This document shows positions 45,218-54,330 of a DNA stretch of 64,000 nucleotides, in pieces. Origin of the DNA: Halobacillus litoralis (GTDB lineage Bacteria; Bacillota; Bacilli; Bacillales; Halobacillaceae); NCBI RefSeq assembly GCF_009856415.1, contig NZ_WMEZ01000002.1:186001-250000 (forward strand), read 5' to 3'. The stretch's first letter is position 1. The number at the start of each line of letters is the position of its first letter. The notes beneath the pieces were generated by a model. The model searched no databases, was not told the DNA's origin, and saw nothing but the letters and a program-made list of their open reading frames with translations. Both the position numbers and the translations under genes were made by a program.

Positions 45218-46249
45218 TTGACAAAAAGAATCATACGAGTGCGCAGACGTAAAAAGAAGAAAAAAATACGTTTGATTGCCGCTCTATTGTTTTTAATAAC
45301 CTTAATGGCTGGTGGAGGCTTTTACTATGTAACACAAGTGTACACTGCTGCCTATGAAGGTCTGGACCGAGGAGATAAATCAGATCTGCGGGAAGAAGCG
45401 GTCGATGCCCAGGAAGATCCAATTTCCATCCTTCTGATGGGCGTAGAGGATTATTCCACAGCCGGACAAGCCGGACGCGCAGATACCCAAATTGTATTAA
45501 CACTTGATCCCGACACTAATAAAATGACGATGACAAGTATCCCTAGAGACACACTCGTTGATATACCCGCTTCAAAAGTACGCCAAAAATATGCAGGTTC
45601 TCACAAAATCAATGCGGCTTACACGTTAGGTGAAGTGACAGGATACGGCGCAGAAAAATTGACTGTAGAAACCGTTGAAGATTTGTTAGAGATCCCTATT
45701 GATAAATATGCTACCGTCAACTTTGAGGGTTTTATTGAAATCGTCGACCTCCTCGGTGGAGTGACGGTTGATGTCAAAGAAGGTTTCTGGGAACGAAGCA
45801 GCATAAATTACTATAAAAAGATTGAATTTGAAGAAGGTCCAATGAAAATGGATGGGGAAGAAGCACTCGCTTTTGTAAGGATGAGAAAGCGTGATGTAGC
45901 AGTATCCTATACGAGAGATGAAAGGCAAAGACAGTTTATCAAGGCCGGTATTAATGAAGCATTGTCTCCAGGAACGCTATTCAAAGTAGGCGAAATGAAA
46001 GATGTCATAGGCAAGAACGTGAGCACAAACCTAACGCCTGGAGAGATGCTCAGTTTAAGAAAAGCCTTCTCTTCCGATCGCACATCTGTGGATACTTCGG
46101 AAATAGACGGAGAAAACAAACGTCTCAATGACGGGTTATTTTATTTCGTGCCCGATGAAGAGAGTCTTGAAGAAACGAAACGCGAGTTAAAGAAATCATT
46201 AGATCTACCCGTACCTGAAGACAAAACCTACGATGACTCTATAAATTAA
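45218..46249 (+). CDS. LytR-CpsA-Psr family protein, second copy
   Basis: About 343 residues from a TTG at 45218 with GAGGTG seven bases upstream; a TTG at 45203 would overlap that site. A basic cytosolic tail (RVRRRKKKKK) precedes one membrane helix (about 19-40) and an extracellular LCP domain with LLMGVED, SIPRDTLVDIP, DGEEALAFVRMRKRD and YTRDERQRQF. It should ligate a glycopolymer to peptidoglycan. Sequence similarity to the LCP at 37909 suggests paralogues with split or overlapping duties. Confidence 0.9.
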   Translation: MTKRIIRVRRRKKKKKIRLIAALLFLITLMAGGGFYYVTQVYTAAYEGLDRGDKSDLREEAVDAQEDPISILLMGVEDYSTAGQAGRADTQIVLTLDPDTNKMTMTSIPRDTLVDIPASKVRQKYAGSHKINAAYTLGEVTGYGAEKLTVETVEDLLEIPIDKYATVNFEGFIEIVDLLGGVTVDVKEGFWERSSINYYKKIEFEEGPMKMDGEEALAFVRMRKRDVAVSYTRDERQRQFIKAGINEALSPGTLFKVGEMKDVIGKNVSTNLTPGEMLSLRKAFSSDRTSVDTSEIDGENKRLNDGLFYFVPDEESLEETKRELKKSLDLPVPEDKTYDDSIN

Positions 46250-46255
46250 GTCAAA

Positions 46256-46292
46256 AAAAGGACTTCCATTAGTAGTGGAAGTCCTTTTTTTA
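46256..46292. terminator. Bidirectional terminator
   Basis: AAAAAAAGGACTTCCA / TGGAAGTCCTTTTTTT hairpin around TTAGTAG, between the convergent LCP gene and the small gene at 46290. Confidence 0.92.
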
Positions 46293-46550
46293 TGCCATTG
46301 GTTTAAAAATGAGGATGCCATTCATTCTGCAGAATCGAAACGGCCCTTCATACTTTTCTATAGATGCACTATCTGCGTTCATAATGGCAATATTATGTAC
46401 CCTTTCCTTCTGGTTCAGTACATTTCTAAACGTATCTTCTGTCAACCGTCTCAAAGGTTCAATCACAATCGTTCGATCAATTCGGACACTATAACGGGCA
46501 CTTAATGTCAATTCTTGTTGCTCTAATAACAGTTTGGTTAATTGCGGCAA
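46290..46550 (-). CDS. Small conserved-looking protein of unknown function
   Basis: About 86 residues from a TTG at 46550, which has GAGAGGG nine bases upstream; ATG at 46568 is an alternative without a clear site. The stretch SARYSVRIDRTIVIEPLRRLTED and a closing HNIAIMNADSASIEKYEGPFRF pattern look like a folded alpha/beta protein. No family is recognised. It ends exactly at the bidirectional terminator, which supports the reading frame. Confidence 0.55.
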   Translation of the reverse strand: MPQLTKLLLEQQELTLSARYSVRIDRTIVIEPLRRLTEDTFRNVLNQKERVHNIAIMNADSASIEKYEGPFRFCRMNGILIFKPMA

Positions 46551-46679
46551 AAGACTACACCCTCTCATCAATCGTACGCAATTTCTTTACCTTCTACTAA
46601 TATATCTATAAATGCGTTTGTCCGAAACAGCATATGTGACTAGTAATTATTAATTACAAAGGAATATTTAACCAAAAAT

Positions 46680-46711
46680 AATACCCTTTCCATTTATAGG
46701 AAAGGGTATTT
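46680..46711 (-). terminator. Terminator of the YkvS-like gene
   Basis: AATACCCTTTCC / GGAAAGGGTATT hairpin followed by ATTTTTGG on the minus strand, right behind the stop at 46715. Confidence 0.8.
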
Positions 46712-46714
46712 GTG

Positions 46715-46924
46715 CTATTCTTCTATAATACGATAATTGGTATGAGCCACAACCGTTCGGTCATATTCGAAATCGATTTCATCTAAGTTGTCCATAATCG
46801 TCAAATCTACGATAACGGATTGTTGACATTGACTCGGAATGACTTTGCCTTTGAAAATGATGTCGTTTCTCTCGAAAGTTACAATTTGCCCTGGAGTGGC
46901 AATGCGATCATCAGGTTGTATCAT
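46715..46924 (-). CDS. DUF2187 (YkvS-like) small protein
   Basis: Sixty-nine residues forming a small beta-barrel-like protein; GQIVTFERNDIIFKGKVIP and QSVIVDLTIMDN match the YkvS family (DUF2187), which resembles KOW-type RNA or protein binders. Function is unknown. It is a single gene with its own hairpin; GGGTAGAGAG lies before the ATG at 46924. Confidence 0.75.
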   Translation of the reverse strand: MIQPDDRIATPGQIVTFERNDIIFKGKVIPSQCQQSVIVDLTIMDNLDEIDFEYDRTVVAHTNYRIIEE

Positions 46925-47117
46925 ATCTCTCTACCCTTTCTCTTCCTCGTATTTTGAATAAACTTTACAATAAATTAACAAACAATTCAAACAAAACTTT
47001 TACAATATATGTTACTAAATTCGACAAGATTATACAAGTAAAACAATAGTAAGTTTAATAATTTTGTCTGGAGATATATACAAGATGATGAATTCATCCA
47101 AAAATTGGGGGTTTTTT

Positions 47118-47711
47118 ATGGCATCTCATATTAAGAAAACAAAAAAGATTATTCTTCTATCCTTCCTATTATTTATTTTATTCCTATCCGCAGCGGTGAT
47201 GACACCTCTTCTCCTAGGTCCAGAGTTTTTGATGGCTGAAGATTCTATGGAATCCTCTAAAGAATATGATGCAATCATTGTGTTGAGTGGAAGTGAGCAA
47301 CGTCTCGATCATGGTGCTGAGCTTTTCGATGAAGGATCGGCAAGTCATATGATTTTGACGAATTCTACGGAAAGTGGGACAACTCCTGAGGAAGCCTTAG
47401 AAAAAGGCATTCCTCAAAATGCTATATTCGAAGAACCTTCTGCCACCAGTACATATGAAAATGCGACACTCTCGAAAGATATTATGGAGGAAGAGGGTTT
47501 TGAATCCGCTCTTGTGGTCACTAGTGATTACCACTCCCGGCGTACAAAGATGACATTTGATGATATTTACGACAACCAGATAGAGCTGGACTACTCCTTT
47601 GCCTCTTCTTTCTTCAATCCTTCTGATGGAATGACGGAACACGAAAAAAGGATGACGTTCGGCGAGTATGTGAAAATAGGGGTCTATTGGTTCCGTTTAC
47701 TCTTAGAGTAA
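47118..47711 (+). CDS. YdcF-family (DUF218) membrane protein
   Basis: About 197 residues from the ATG at 47118 (GGGGG six bases upstream). One N-terminal helix (11-32) anchors a DUF218 domain with YDAIIVLSGSEQRLDHGAELF, ILTNSTESGTTPEEALEKG-like, ENATLSKDIM and VVTSDYHSRRTKMTF. Relatives (YdcF, SanA, ElyC) affect envelope polymer metabolism or vancomycin resistance. It is 115 bp upstream of the amylase gene and probably unrelated to it in function. Confidence 0.85.
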   Translation: MASHIKKTKKIILLSFLLFILFLSAAVMTPLLLGPEFLMAEDSMESSKEYDAIIVLSGSEQRLDHGAELFDEGSASHMILTNSTESGTTPEEALEKGIPQNAIFEEPSATSTYENATLSKDIMEEEGFESALVVTSDYHSRRTKMTFDDIYDNQIELDYSFASSFFNPSDGMTEHEKRMTFGEYVKIGVYWFRLLLE

Positions 47712-47825
47712 ACGGAACTTTTCTTTCTTTTCAGACATTTAATTATATTGCCCTATGGACAATGAATGTCGACTCCTTTATCATGAAAGCGATTTCACTT
47801 ATAATTTTGAAAGGATGGGATTCGT

Positions 47826-50585
47826 TTGATAGAAAAACGTTGGATTTGGCTGATCGGTATTGCTCTTTTATTTTTGTCATTTGCGCAACCGTTTGCATCA
47901 GCCTATGCAGATGCCAAAACGTACAATGATGTTGTTTTGCGTGGGAACGCTCAAACCTTAGATTGGAGTTCGAATGACAACCCACTAAATTACAATGAAG
48001 AAGAAAGAGTATGGCTCAGTGGTCCCATTCCATTGGAAGGTGGAAAAGTGACAGAGTTCAAGTTTGTTTATGATGGAAATTGGATGCCTGGATCAAACTT
48101 GACATACACAGCTCCACAAGATGCGGAGTACATTTTCGCTTTTCACCCGGAAAACGAACGCAAAGTCGACATCCGCCTCGCTGATACTTACGAAGCAAGT
48201 GTAGAGCTTGAGCTCACCGTCCCTGAGGGAACGCCGGAGTGGGTGACTCCTACAGTCGCTTCAAGCAAAAATGACTTCCATTACACAGCCGCACCTATGA
48301 CGAAAACCTCTGAACATACGTACACAACTAAAATCGTAGGACAAGCGGGCGAAGAAGTTTCTTATTTTTATAGTCTTGCCGGGGAATCTTATAAGGAAGA
48401 ACGCTCCGAACCTCGTACAGTGACTTTATCCACATCTGGTGACACCAAAGAAGATACGGTCACCCAGTGGAAAAAAGTCCCTGTCGCCCAATCGGTGACT
48501 CATGATTATTACCATACCCCATACGTACCTGATCACCGTGATGATGTAACCGTGAAAGTCGAAGTCCAGCATTTTGGCCCGATCGACAAAGGGGCCATCT
48601 ATTACACAACGGACGGCTCAACTCCAGATGGAAAACGCGGAGAAGCGATCAATGGACAAACCGTTCCTTTGAAAGTGACCGAAACATCTGAGAATGCCGA
48701 TGGATTGAAAACATCGATCATGGAAGGGATTATCCCCTCCCAGAAAAAAGAAACACGCGTAAAATATAAACTCGATGTCTGGAATTCTAACAGTGACGGC
48801 TCTCAATTTGCTGATAACAATGTGTTGAGTTCTGAAGAAGCCACCGAATTCGCCTATTATGTAGACAACTATGAATCTCCGGAATGGGCGAAAGAAGCGG
48901 TCATTTATCAGGTGTTCGTCGACCGTTTCCGTGACGGAAGTACAAAGAACAATACATCTGTTGATCCTGACCAGCCTTACGATGAGCAGTTAAAAGGCTG
49001 GATGGGTGGAGACCTTCAAGGTGTCCTTGAGAAAATGGATTATATCGAGAAACTTGGGGTGAATACACTTTGGATTTCACCAATTTACGAGGGGCCGTAT
49101 TCCCACGGGTATCACCCAACAGACTTCATGAACATCGATCCTCGTTTTGGGAGCAATCAACTCATGAAAGAGCTTGTTGATGAAGCACACAAACGGGATA
49201 TGAAAGTCGTTTATGATCTCGTGCCTAACCACACATCCGATCAACACGACTTTTTCCAGAATGCTTTAGAAAAAGGTCCTGACAGTCCTTACTATGATTG
49301 GTACACATTTACGAATCACCCGGATGAATACGATACTTTTTATGGCATTCAAGAGCTTCCTGAGTTGAACAACGACAACCCAGAAACGCGCGAATATATG
49401 CTTGATGAAGTCGTCCCGTTCTGGATGAATGAAATCGGTGTCGACGGGTTCCGTTTGGATTATGCCAAAGGCCCAAGCCAAAGCTTCTGGGTCGATTTCC
49501 GTCATAAAGTAAAATCACTCGATGACGATGCTTTCATCTTCGGAGAAGTTTGGGACAACCTCGATACCATCTCTTCCTACAAAGGGAAATTAGATGGGGC
49601 GATCGATTTTGAAACGCATTCAGCAATTACGAATGCCTTCATTCAGGATGGTTCAGTAAACGCACTAGCGTCGTCTCTCGAGGAAACCTTCGGAACTTAT
49701 GGCGATGAATTCGTTGCGGCAACCTTTTTAGATAGTCACGACATGCCGCGCTTTTTGTTCGAAGCTGATGGAAACGAAGAGACGTTGAAGAACGCTGCTG
49801 CGCTTCAGTTTACGTTACCTGGCGCACCAATCATCTACTATGGAGATGAGGTTGGCTTGTCCCAGAGTGGTGACCATAATGAGGTGGACGAGTGGAAAGA
49901 CCGCTATTACCGTGAGATGATGATTTGGGAGGAAGAAAAGCAGAACAAGGAGATTCTCTCCCATTACAAAACGTTGATTGATGCAAGAAATGACCAGCCT
50001 GCCTTGACACATGGAGATTTCAATATCATCTACTCTGATGATGACGTCCTTGTCTTTGAACGTACGGTGCCACAGGACAAAGTACTTGTCGTCATGAATC
50101 TGGGTGAAGAGGACCGTAATCTGGATATCATCGACCTCTACAACCAGCAGACACCGAACAAAGTACAGCTCACTTCACTTCTTGACAAGGAAAAGCTGAA
50201 GAGTCATAAAGGCACGCTTGAAATGACGAGCGTAGCTGGTTCTGTTGCGATTTATGATGTCAAAGGGAAATTGCGCTATGAGGCTCCTTCAGAAGAAAAG
50301 AAATACAACAAAGTCGTGTTGCGTGGATCTGCACCGTTCGACTGGTCCAGTGATGCCAACATGCTGACCTTCGATGAAAAAGATAACCTTTGGAAAAGCG
50401 AGCCGGTCGAATTGACCGTAGGAGAAACGGTGGAATATAAATTTGTCCGTGACGGCGAGTGGCTGGAAGGCGATAACCTCCGCTTCACACCCGAAACAGA
50501 TGGCGAGTACATCTTTATCTTCGATCCGCAAAACGAATACCAAGTGACGGTGGAACGAATGCAAGCTTTGGATGAAGCCTCCTGA
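47826..50585 (+). CDS. Secreted GH13 alpha-amylase/neopullulanase-type enzyme with duplicated end modules
   Basis: A 919-residue exported glycosidase starting at TTG 47826 (AAAGGATGG upstream) with a signal peptide 1-27. An 85-residue beta-sandwich module (NDVVLRGNAQTLDWSS...) at about 33-120 is repeated at the C-terminus (835-915, NKVVLRGSAPFDWSSDANML), framing an Ig-like starch domain (130-335) and the GH13 barrel (345-760). Catalytic residues: Asp near 544 in DGFRLDYAK, Glu near 574 in FGEVWDN, Asp near 640 in DSHD; region I DLVPNH is intact. It should hydrolyse starch, pullulan or cyclodextrin outside the cell, supplying the MalEFG importer. Exact specificity is unclear. Confidence 0.9.
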   Translation: MIEKRWIWLIGIALLFLSFAQPFASAYADAKTYNDVVLRGNAQTLDWSSNDNPLNYNEEERVWLSGPIPLEGGKVTEFKFVYDGNWMPGSNLTYTAPQDAEYIFAFHPENERKVDIRLADTYEASVELELTVPEGTPEWVTPTVASSKNDFHYTAAPMTKTSEHTYTTKIVGQAGEEVSYFYSLAGESYKEERSEPRTVTLSTSGDTKEDTVTQWKKVPVAQSVTHDYYHTPYVPDHRDDVTVKVEVQHFGPIDKGAIYYTTDGSTPDGKRGEAINGQTVPLKVTETSENADGLKTSIMEGIIPSQKKETRVKYKLDVWNSNSDGSQFADNNVLSSEEATEFAYYVDNYESPEWAKEAVIYQVFVDRFRDGSTKNNTSVDPDQPYDEQLKGWMGGDLQGVLEKMDYIEKLGVNTLWISPIYEGPYSHGYHPTDFMNIDPRFGSNQLMKELVDEAHKRDMKVVYDLVPNHTSDQHDFFQNALEKGPDSPYYDWYTFTNHPDEYDTFYGIQELPELNNDNPETREYMLDEVVPFWMNEIGVDGFRLDYAKGPSQSFWVDFRHKVKSLDDDAFIFGEVWDNLDTISSYKGKLDGAIDFETHSAITNAFIQDGSVNALASSLEETFGTYGDEFVAATFLDSHDMPRFLFEADGNEETLKNAAALQFTLPGAPIIYYGDEVGLSQSGDHNEVDEWKDRYYREMMIWEEEKQNKEILSHYKTLIDARNDQPALTHGDFNIIYSDDDVLVFERTVPQDKVLVVMNLGEEDRNLDIIDLYNQQTPNKVQLTSLLDKEKLKSHKGTLEMTSVAGSVAIYDVKGKLRYEAPSEEKKYNKVVLRGSAPFDWSSDANMLTFDEKDNLWKSEPVELTVGETVEYKFVRDGEWLEGDNLRFTPETDGEYIFIFDPQNEYQVTVERMQALDEAS

Positions 50586-50624
50586 CAGAAAAAGCTTCCT
50601 ACTTTTATGAGTAGGAAGCTTTTG
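50586..50624. terminator. Terminator of the amylase gene
   Basis: AAAAGCTTCCTAC / GTAGGAAGCTTTT hairpin with a TTTTATGA loop, between the convergent amylase and the 153-residue membrane protein gene. Confidence 0.88.
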
Positions 50625-51086
50625 TTATTTATGATAATCCCATAAGATCTTCCATTCCCCTTTTTCCTCTGCCACATAAACATCCTGGTGCAACCGGAAA
50701 AGACCGTATTTCCCTTTGTACGTTTGAATCACAGTCGTTTGATAAACGGGCGATAGAGGTTTAGACCCTTTTTCCATCGTCCATTGATCAAGTTTCTTTA
50801 AATCTCCCATCACAAACTCAAAACTTTCTACACCGAAGTGATTCATGAACACATGCGCACGATCTTGTATGTAAGCCCCTTTTCCAAATTTACCTTTCAT
50901 TTGGGAGTGGAAAAGCTCCCACGAATCGGAAAACTTCCCTTGTTGTTCATGCAAATAAAATTGCTCGATGGCACTTTCTGCACGCTGGCCGGGCCGAGTC
51001 ATGAAAAAAATCGTGAGGACGATCGCAAGGATAACAATCAAGCCTAAAACAAAGATGAAAATCATTGGTGAACGGCTCCGCTTCAT
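50625..51086 (-). CDS. Membrane-anchored NTF2-like protein, unknown function
   Basis: About 153 residues from an ATG at 51086 with GGGAGGG upstream. One N-terminal helix (about 8-30) leads to a domain resembling NTF2-like folds (AESAIEQFYLHEQQGKFSDSW, then strands ending VAEEKGEWKILWDYH). Such domains often bind small ligands or protect a partner. No partner gene is nearby; the amylase is convergent and the catalase lies upstream. Confidence 0.6.
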   Translation of the reverse strand: MKRSRSPMIFIFVLGLIVILAIVLTIFFMTRPGQRAESAIEQFYLHEQQGKFSDSWELFHSQMKGKFGKGAYIQDRAHVFMNHFGVESFEFVMGDLKKLDQWTMEKGSKPLSPVYQTTVIQTYKGKYGLFRLHQDVYVAEEKGEWKILWDYHK

Positions 51087-51124
51087 GTGATTCCCTCCCC
51101 TACTTACCTTATGCAGGGGAGAAG

Positions 51125-51164
51125 AAAAAAAGAAAAGCCTGACTCTCATTTGAGTCAGGCTTTA
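51125..51164 (-). terminator. Terminator of the catalase gene
   Basis: AAGCCTGACTC / GAGTCAGGCTT hairpin with a six-base loop and a TTTTC...TTTTTTTC tract on the minus strand. Confidence 0.85.
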
Positions 51165-51168
51165 AACA

Positions 51169-52839
51169 TCAATAAGGATCTGCATCGTGTCCTTTTTCTT
51201 GTGCTTCTTCTACGGCATCCGCAGCTCCTGCACTTCCGATCGGAGAGCCTCCCTGTTTCGGCAGCTTTCCTTTTGTCGGAGTGATTTCACTGGCTATTTC
51301 TTCGTTCATGTTTCCTGTGTTCATGCCGAGCCCTTCCACTACCCGTTTTCCATAATCCTCATCACATTGGGAGAAAAGAGAAATCATTTTCTTCTGAATG
51401 TGAGGCTGGCATGGTTTCAGGGAAGTCACGAGATTCATGATCAAATCATCCCGCTCCCAGTCTTTTAAAAGTCGGTAGCGTTCGCCGGCTTGCTTGAAGT
51501 TATTTTCGCGATCGATCGGCTCTTTCTTCAATTTCCCTTCCGCATATGGCTGATGCGGTTTTGATTTCGGTGTTGCTTCTTCCAAACCATTTAGAGTGGA
51601 AGGTTCATAGTTCACATGGGGATTGGCATCCTTGGGCCGATCTGTGAAGTAGGACATGTTTCCACCTTCATAGTTGGTCGCAACATGCTTCTTCGGTGCG
51701 TTTACCGGCAGCTGTTGATAGTTTGCCCCCACACGGTAGCGCTGTGTATCAGAATAAGAGAACGTACGCCCTTGAAGCATTTTATCATCGGAAAAGTCGA
51801 GACCGTCCACAAGTACCCCTGTACCGAAGGCTGCCTGCTCGATTTCATTGAAGTGGTTGTCCGGATTTTTATTGAGCACCATTTTTCCTACCTTTAAAAA
51901 TGGAAACTGATCCTCCGGCCAGAGTTTTGTATCGTCGAGAGGATCAAAATCGAGTTCTGGATGTTCATGATCCTCCATGATTTGAACACAAAGCTCCCAC
52001 TCTGGATAGTCGCCACTCTCAATCGCTTCGTACAAATCTTGTGTGGCATGATTGAAGTTTTCGCCCTGGATTTCGTTCGCCTCTTCTTGGGTCAGATTTT
52101 TGATCCCATGCTTCAAAGGCTCCCAGTGGTATTTGACGAGGACCGCTTTTCCTTCCTCATTCACCCAGCGATACGTGTTCACACCTGACCCTTGCATTTG
52201 ACGGTAGTTCGCCGGAATTCCCCACGGCGAGAAAAGGAATGTCACCATATGCATCGCTTCAGGCGTCTGGCTGATGAAATCAAATATCCGCTCACTGTCC
52301 TGGATGTTCGTGACAGGGTCCGGCTTGAAAGCGTGGATCAGGTCCGGGAACTTCATCGCATCACGAATGAAGAAAACCTTCAAGTTGTTACCAACCAAGT
52401 CCCAGTTCCCGTCTTCGGTATAAAACTTCACCGCAAAGCCCCGCGGGTCACGCAACGTTTCCGGAGAACCAGCCGAATGCGTCACTGTCGAAAAACGAAC
52501 GAGGACAGGGGTTTGCTTTCCAACACCAGAAAAGACTTTCGCCCGTGTATATTTCTCCACAGGTTCATCCCCTACTTTTCCATACGTCTCAAAGTACCCA
52601 TGCGCTCCGGTACCACGTGCGTGCACGACTCGTTCAGGTACACGCTCACGATCGAAGTGGGAGATCTTTTCTATAAAATCATAGTTCTCAAGCGTCGCCG
52701 GACCACGATTGCCGACCGTTCGCAGATTTTGATTGGTTCGGACAGGATGTCCCTGTCTCGTCGTTAACGTCTTTTCATTCTCCTCTTCAGAAAAGCGCTG
52801 ATCTTCCGCCCCTCCTGGTCCTTGTTCATGTTTATCCAT
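51169..52839 (-). CDS. Monofunctional heme catalase
   Basis: A 556-residue catalase of the KatA/KatE type. Distal His73 sits in [11 protein letters not shown], the Asn in [13 protein letters not shown] near 151, and the proximal heme Tyr in [12 protein letters not shown] around 360. It decomposes hydrogen peroxide to water and oxygen in the cytosol. The C-terminus is extended by about 60 acidic residues ([16 protein letters not shown]). No NADPH or flavodoxin-like domain is seen. Upstream is a 21-bp repeat tract that could contain regulatory sites. Confidence 0.95.
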   Translation of the reverse strand: MDKHEQGPGGAEDQRFSEEENEKTLTTRQGHPVRTNQNLRTVGNRGPATLENYDFIEKISHFDRERVPERVVHARGTGAHGYFETYGKVGDEPVEKYTRAKVFSGVGKQTPVLVRFSTVTHSAGSPETLRDPRGFAVKFYTEDGNWDLVGNNLKVFFIRDAMKFPDLIHAFKPDPVTNIQDSERIFDFISQTPEAMHMVTFLFSPWGIPANYRQMQGSGVNTYRWVNEEGKAVLVKYHWEPLKHGIKNLTQEEANEIQGENFNHATQDLYEAIESGDYPEWELCVQIMEDHEHPELDFDPLDDTKLWPEDQFPFLKVGKMVLNKNPDNHFNEIEQAAFGTGVLVDGLDFSDDKMLQGRTFSYSDTQRYRVGANYQQLPVNAPKKHVATNYEGGNMSYFTDRPKDANPHVNYEPSTLNGLEEATPKSKPHQPYAEGKLKKEPIDRENNFKQAGERYRLLKDWERDDLIMNLVTSLKPCQPHIQKKMISLFSQCDEDYGKRVVEGLGMNTGNMNEEIASEITPTKGKLPKQGGSPIGSAGAADAVEEAQEKGHDADPY

Positions 52840-52928
52840 ACTCTTCCCTCCTCAGTTGTATAGGAAGAGTTTTTGCTGAGTTTAGGTTTTTTATTCCAAT
52901 AGAGGAAGTGAATTTGAGGGTGGAAGGA

Positions 52929-53090
52929 TATTAGCAGCTTTCGTGGATATATTAGCGACTTTTGGGGTTTTATTAGCAACTTTCGAGATTTATTAGCGAC
53001 TTTTAGGAATATATTAGCAGGTTTTGGTGTTTTATTAGCGACTCTTAGAATTGATCAGTGACTTCAGAACTTTTAACAGTGATTTTTAGT
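52929..53090. repeat. Degenerate 21-bp tandem repeat (TTAGCgACTTT type)
   Basis: TTAGC begins at 52931, 52952, 52973, 52993, 53014 and 53035 with a spacing of 20-21 bp, then two more decayed units follow (ATCAGTGACTT and AACAGTGATTT). Each unit is ATTAGC(G/A)ACTTT(T/C)... with a variable G/A-rich middle. The spacing of two helical turns per unit is of note. It does not code. Confidence 0.85.
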
Positions 53091-53106
53091 ACAACTTCCC
53101 ACAAAA

Positions 53107-53138
53107 GAAAAGCTTAGAGCAAAGTGCTCTAAGCTTTT
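53107..53138 (-). terminator. Terminator of the SEC-C protein gene
   Basis: AAAAGCTTAGAGC / GCTCTAAGCTTTT hairpin with a four-base loop and TTCTTTTG tail on the minus strand, right after the stop at 53143. Confidence 0.88.
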
Positions 53139-53142
53139 ATGA

Positions 53143-54165
53143 TTAACCTTCGATATAATCCTTCAGCTGAGTGATTCGCTTACTCATGCTGCTCGGACTA
53201 ACATCATATTTCGTCGCTACGGCTTTTTTCGTCACCTTCTCAGGTTCTGTGCGGAACTCTTGTGATGTACGATAAATGTGTTCAAGTGCAGCAGAAACCA
53301 CTTCCGGTTTACGGAACGTCGGATCTTCTTCCTGTTTATAAGAGAGCCAAGCTTCACGCAACCTCTCGAAAGTTGGTTCTGTTTTCAGCTCATCATCAAC
53401 AAGATCGAGCACGTCATCTTCCCCTGTAGCTGGAGACTCTTTTTCTTGCACCTCTTGGTCTTCCAAGGATTCTTCAGAAGCATTCATATACATCCAGCTT
53501 CTCAACTGCTCAATAAGTGTTGTCTGCATGTAGGCATGAATAGATTCATAACCAGATTGCTGGGATTTCTCCTCTACCATTTGCTTGAAAGTTTGGTAGG
53601 ATTCCTCATAGTTTGGAATTGCAAGCGGTACGAAGTTGAAAATCGGTCCCCACTTCAGTACAACCCCAATCACATATGGCATGTGCTGATAATTTTCTTC
53701 CTTCAATGGAATGCCATCACGCTTCACTTCATACGTTAGACCACTCCACACATCTTCAACTATGACGGTCTGTTCGGACTGAACCTCCTGGATATGGAAA
53801 ACACTTGCAAGTGGTGATTTCCACGCTTCCATAGACGCTAAAGTGGCTGGACGGACGATTTTATCCTGTTTCTTTTCAAAGAATTCGTCGTAAAGCGTCG
53901 TACCATCTTCTTGCTGCTCCATAAATACACCCTGAACCATACGGAAAGCGGCTTCCACTTCTTCCTCTTGCGTTACACGCTCTTCGTTAGGCGTAATATT
54001 CGGATAGTTACGGTTCACATAGGCCATGAAGTGGCTGTAATGGCCTTTCAACTCTTCATGAAGGCTTGTGGATCCCACGCCTTCGTCTGTCTTATTCATA
54101 CAGCATTTCTTATATTTCTTCCCACTGCCACATGGACATGGGTCATTTCTTTTTACCTTACTCAT
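53143..54165 (-). CDS. SEC-C motif protein with C-terminal helix-turn-helix
   Basis: A 340-residue cytosolic protein. The N-terminus [17 protein letters not shown] is a SEC-C zinc motif like the C-terminus of SecA. The middle is an acidic helical region (60-260) without known motif, and the last 40 residues (KKAVATKYDVSPSSMSKRI) look like a helix-turn-helix. SEC-C domains bind proteins or ribosomes in relatives. It is a single gene with its own terminator; GAGAGGG stands before the ATG at 54165. The function is unknown. Confidence 0.75.
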   Translation of the reverse strand: MSKVKRNDPCPCGSGKKYKKCCMNKTDEGVGSTSLHEELKGHYSHFMAYVNRNYPNITPNEERVTQEEEVEAAFRMVQGVFMEQQEDGTTLYDEFFEKKQDKIVRPATLASMEAWKSPLASVFHIQEVQSEQTVIVEDVWSGLTYEVKRDGIPLKEENYQHMPYVIGVVLKWGPIFNFVPLAIPNYEESYQTFKQMVEEKSQQSGYESIHAYMQTTLIEQLRSWMYMNASEESLEDQEVQEKESPATGEDDVLDLVDDELKTEPTFERLREAWLSYKQEEDPTFRKPEVVSAALEHIYRTSQEFRTEPEKVTKKAVATKYDVSPSSMSKRITQLKDYIEG

Positions 54166-54268
54166 TCATATCCCTCTCTTAACTCATAAACGTTCAACTC
54201 TACTAGAGTACCGAAGATTGAGCCAACATGCAAAAAATCAAGGAAAAAAGAAGGAGGAAATAATATAC

Positions 54269-54303
54269 AGACCAGGTCATCCAATATTTGGATGACCTGG
54301 CCT
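54269..54303. repeat. Inverted repeat downstream of the ABC permease gene
   Basis: CCAGGTCATCC and GGATGACCTGG form a near-perfect hairpin with an AATATTT loop. It lies about 28 bp after the ABC permease stop (54331) and has no strong T tract. The stem shares sequence with the larger inverted repeat at 56562-56606. Confidence 0.75.
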
Positions 54304-54330
54304 TACAATAAATGGGTATTATAGTCGCAC

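Larger units (their letters stand above)
52840..53142. other. Gene-free region upstream of catalase
   Basis: This 303-bp space carries the catalase leader (GAGGAGGGAAG before the ATG), the 21-bp tandem repeat at 52929-53090 and a hairpin at 53107-53138. No PerR-box-like sequence was recognised. Confidence 0.7.

Noticed and set aside
52929-53090. CRISPR-like direct repeats upstream of catalase
   Set aside because: Units are 20-21 bp, degenerate and back to back without spacers.
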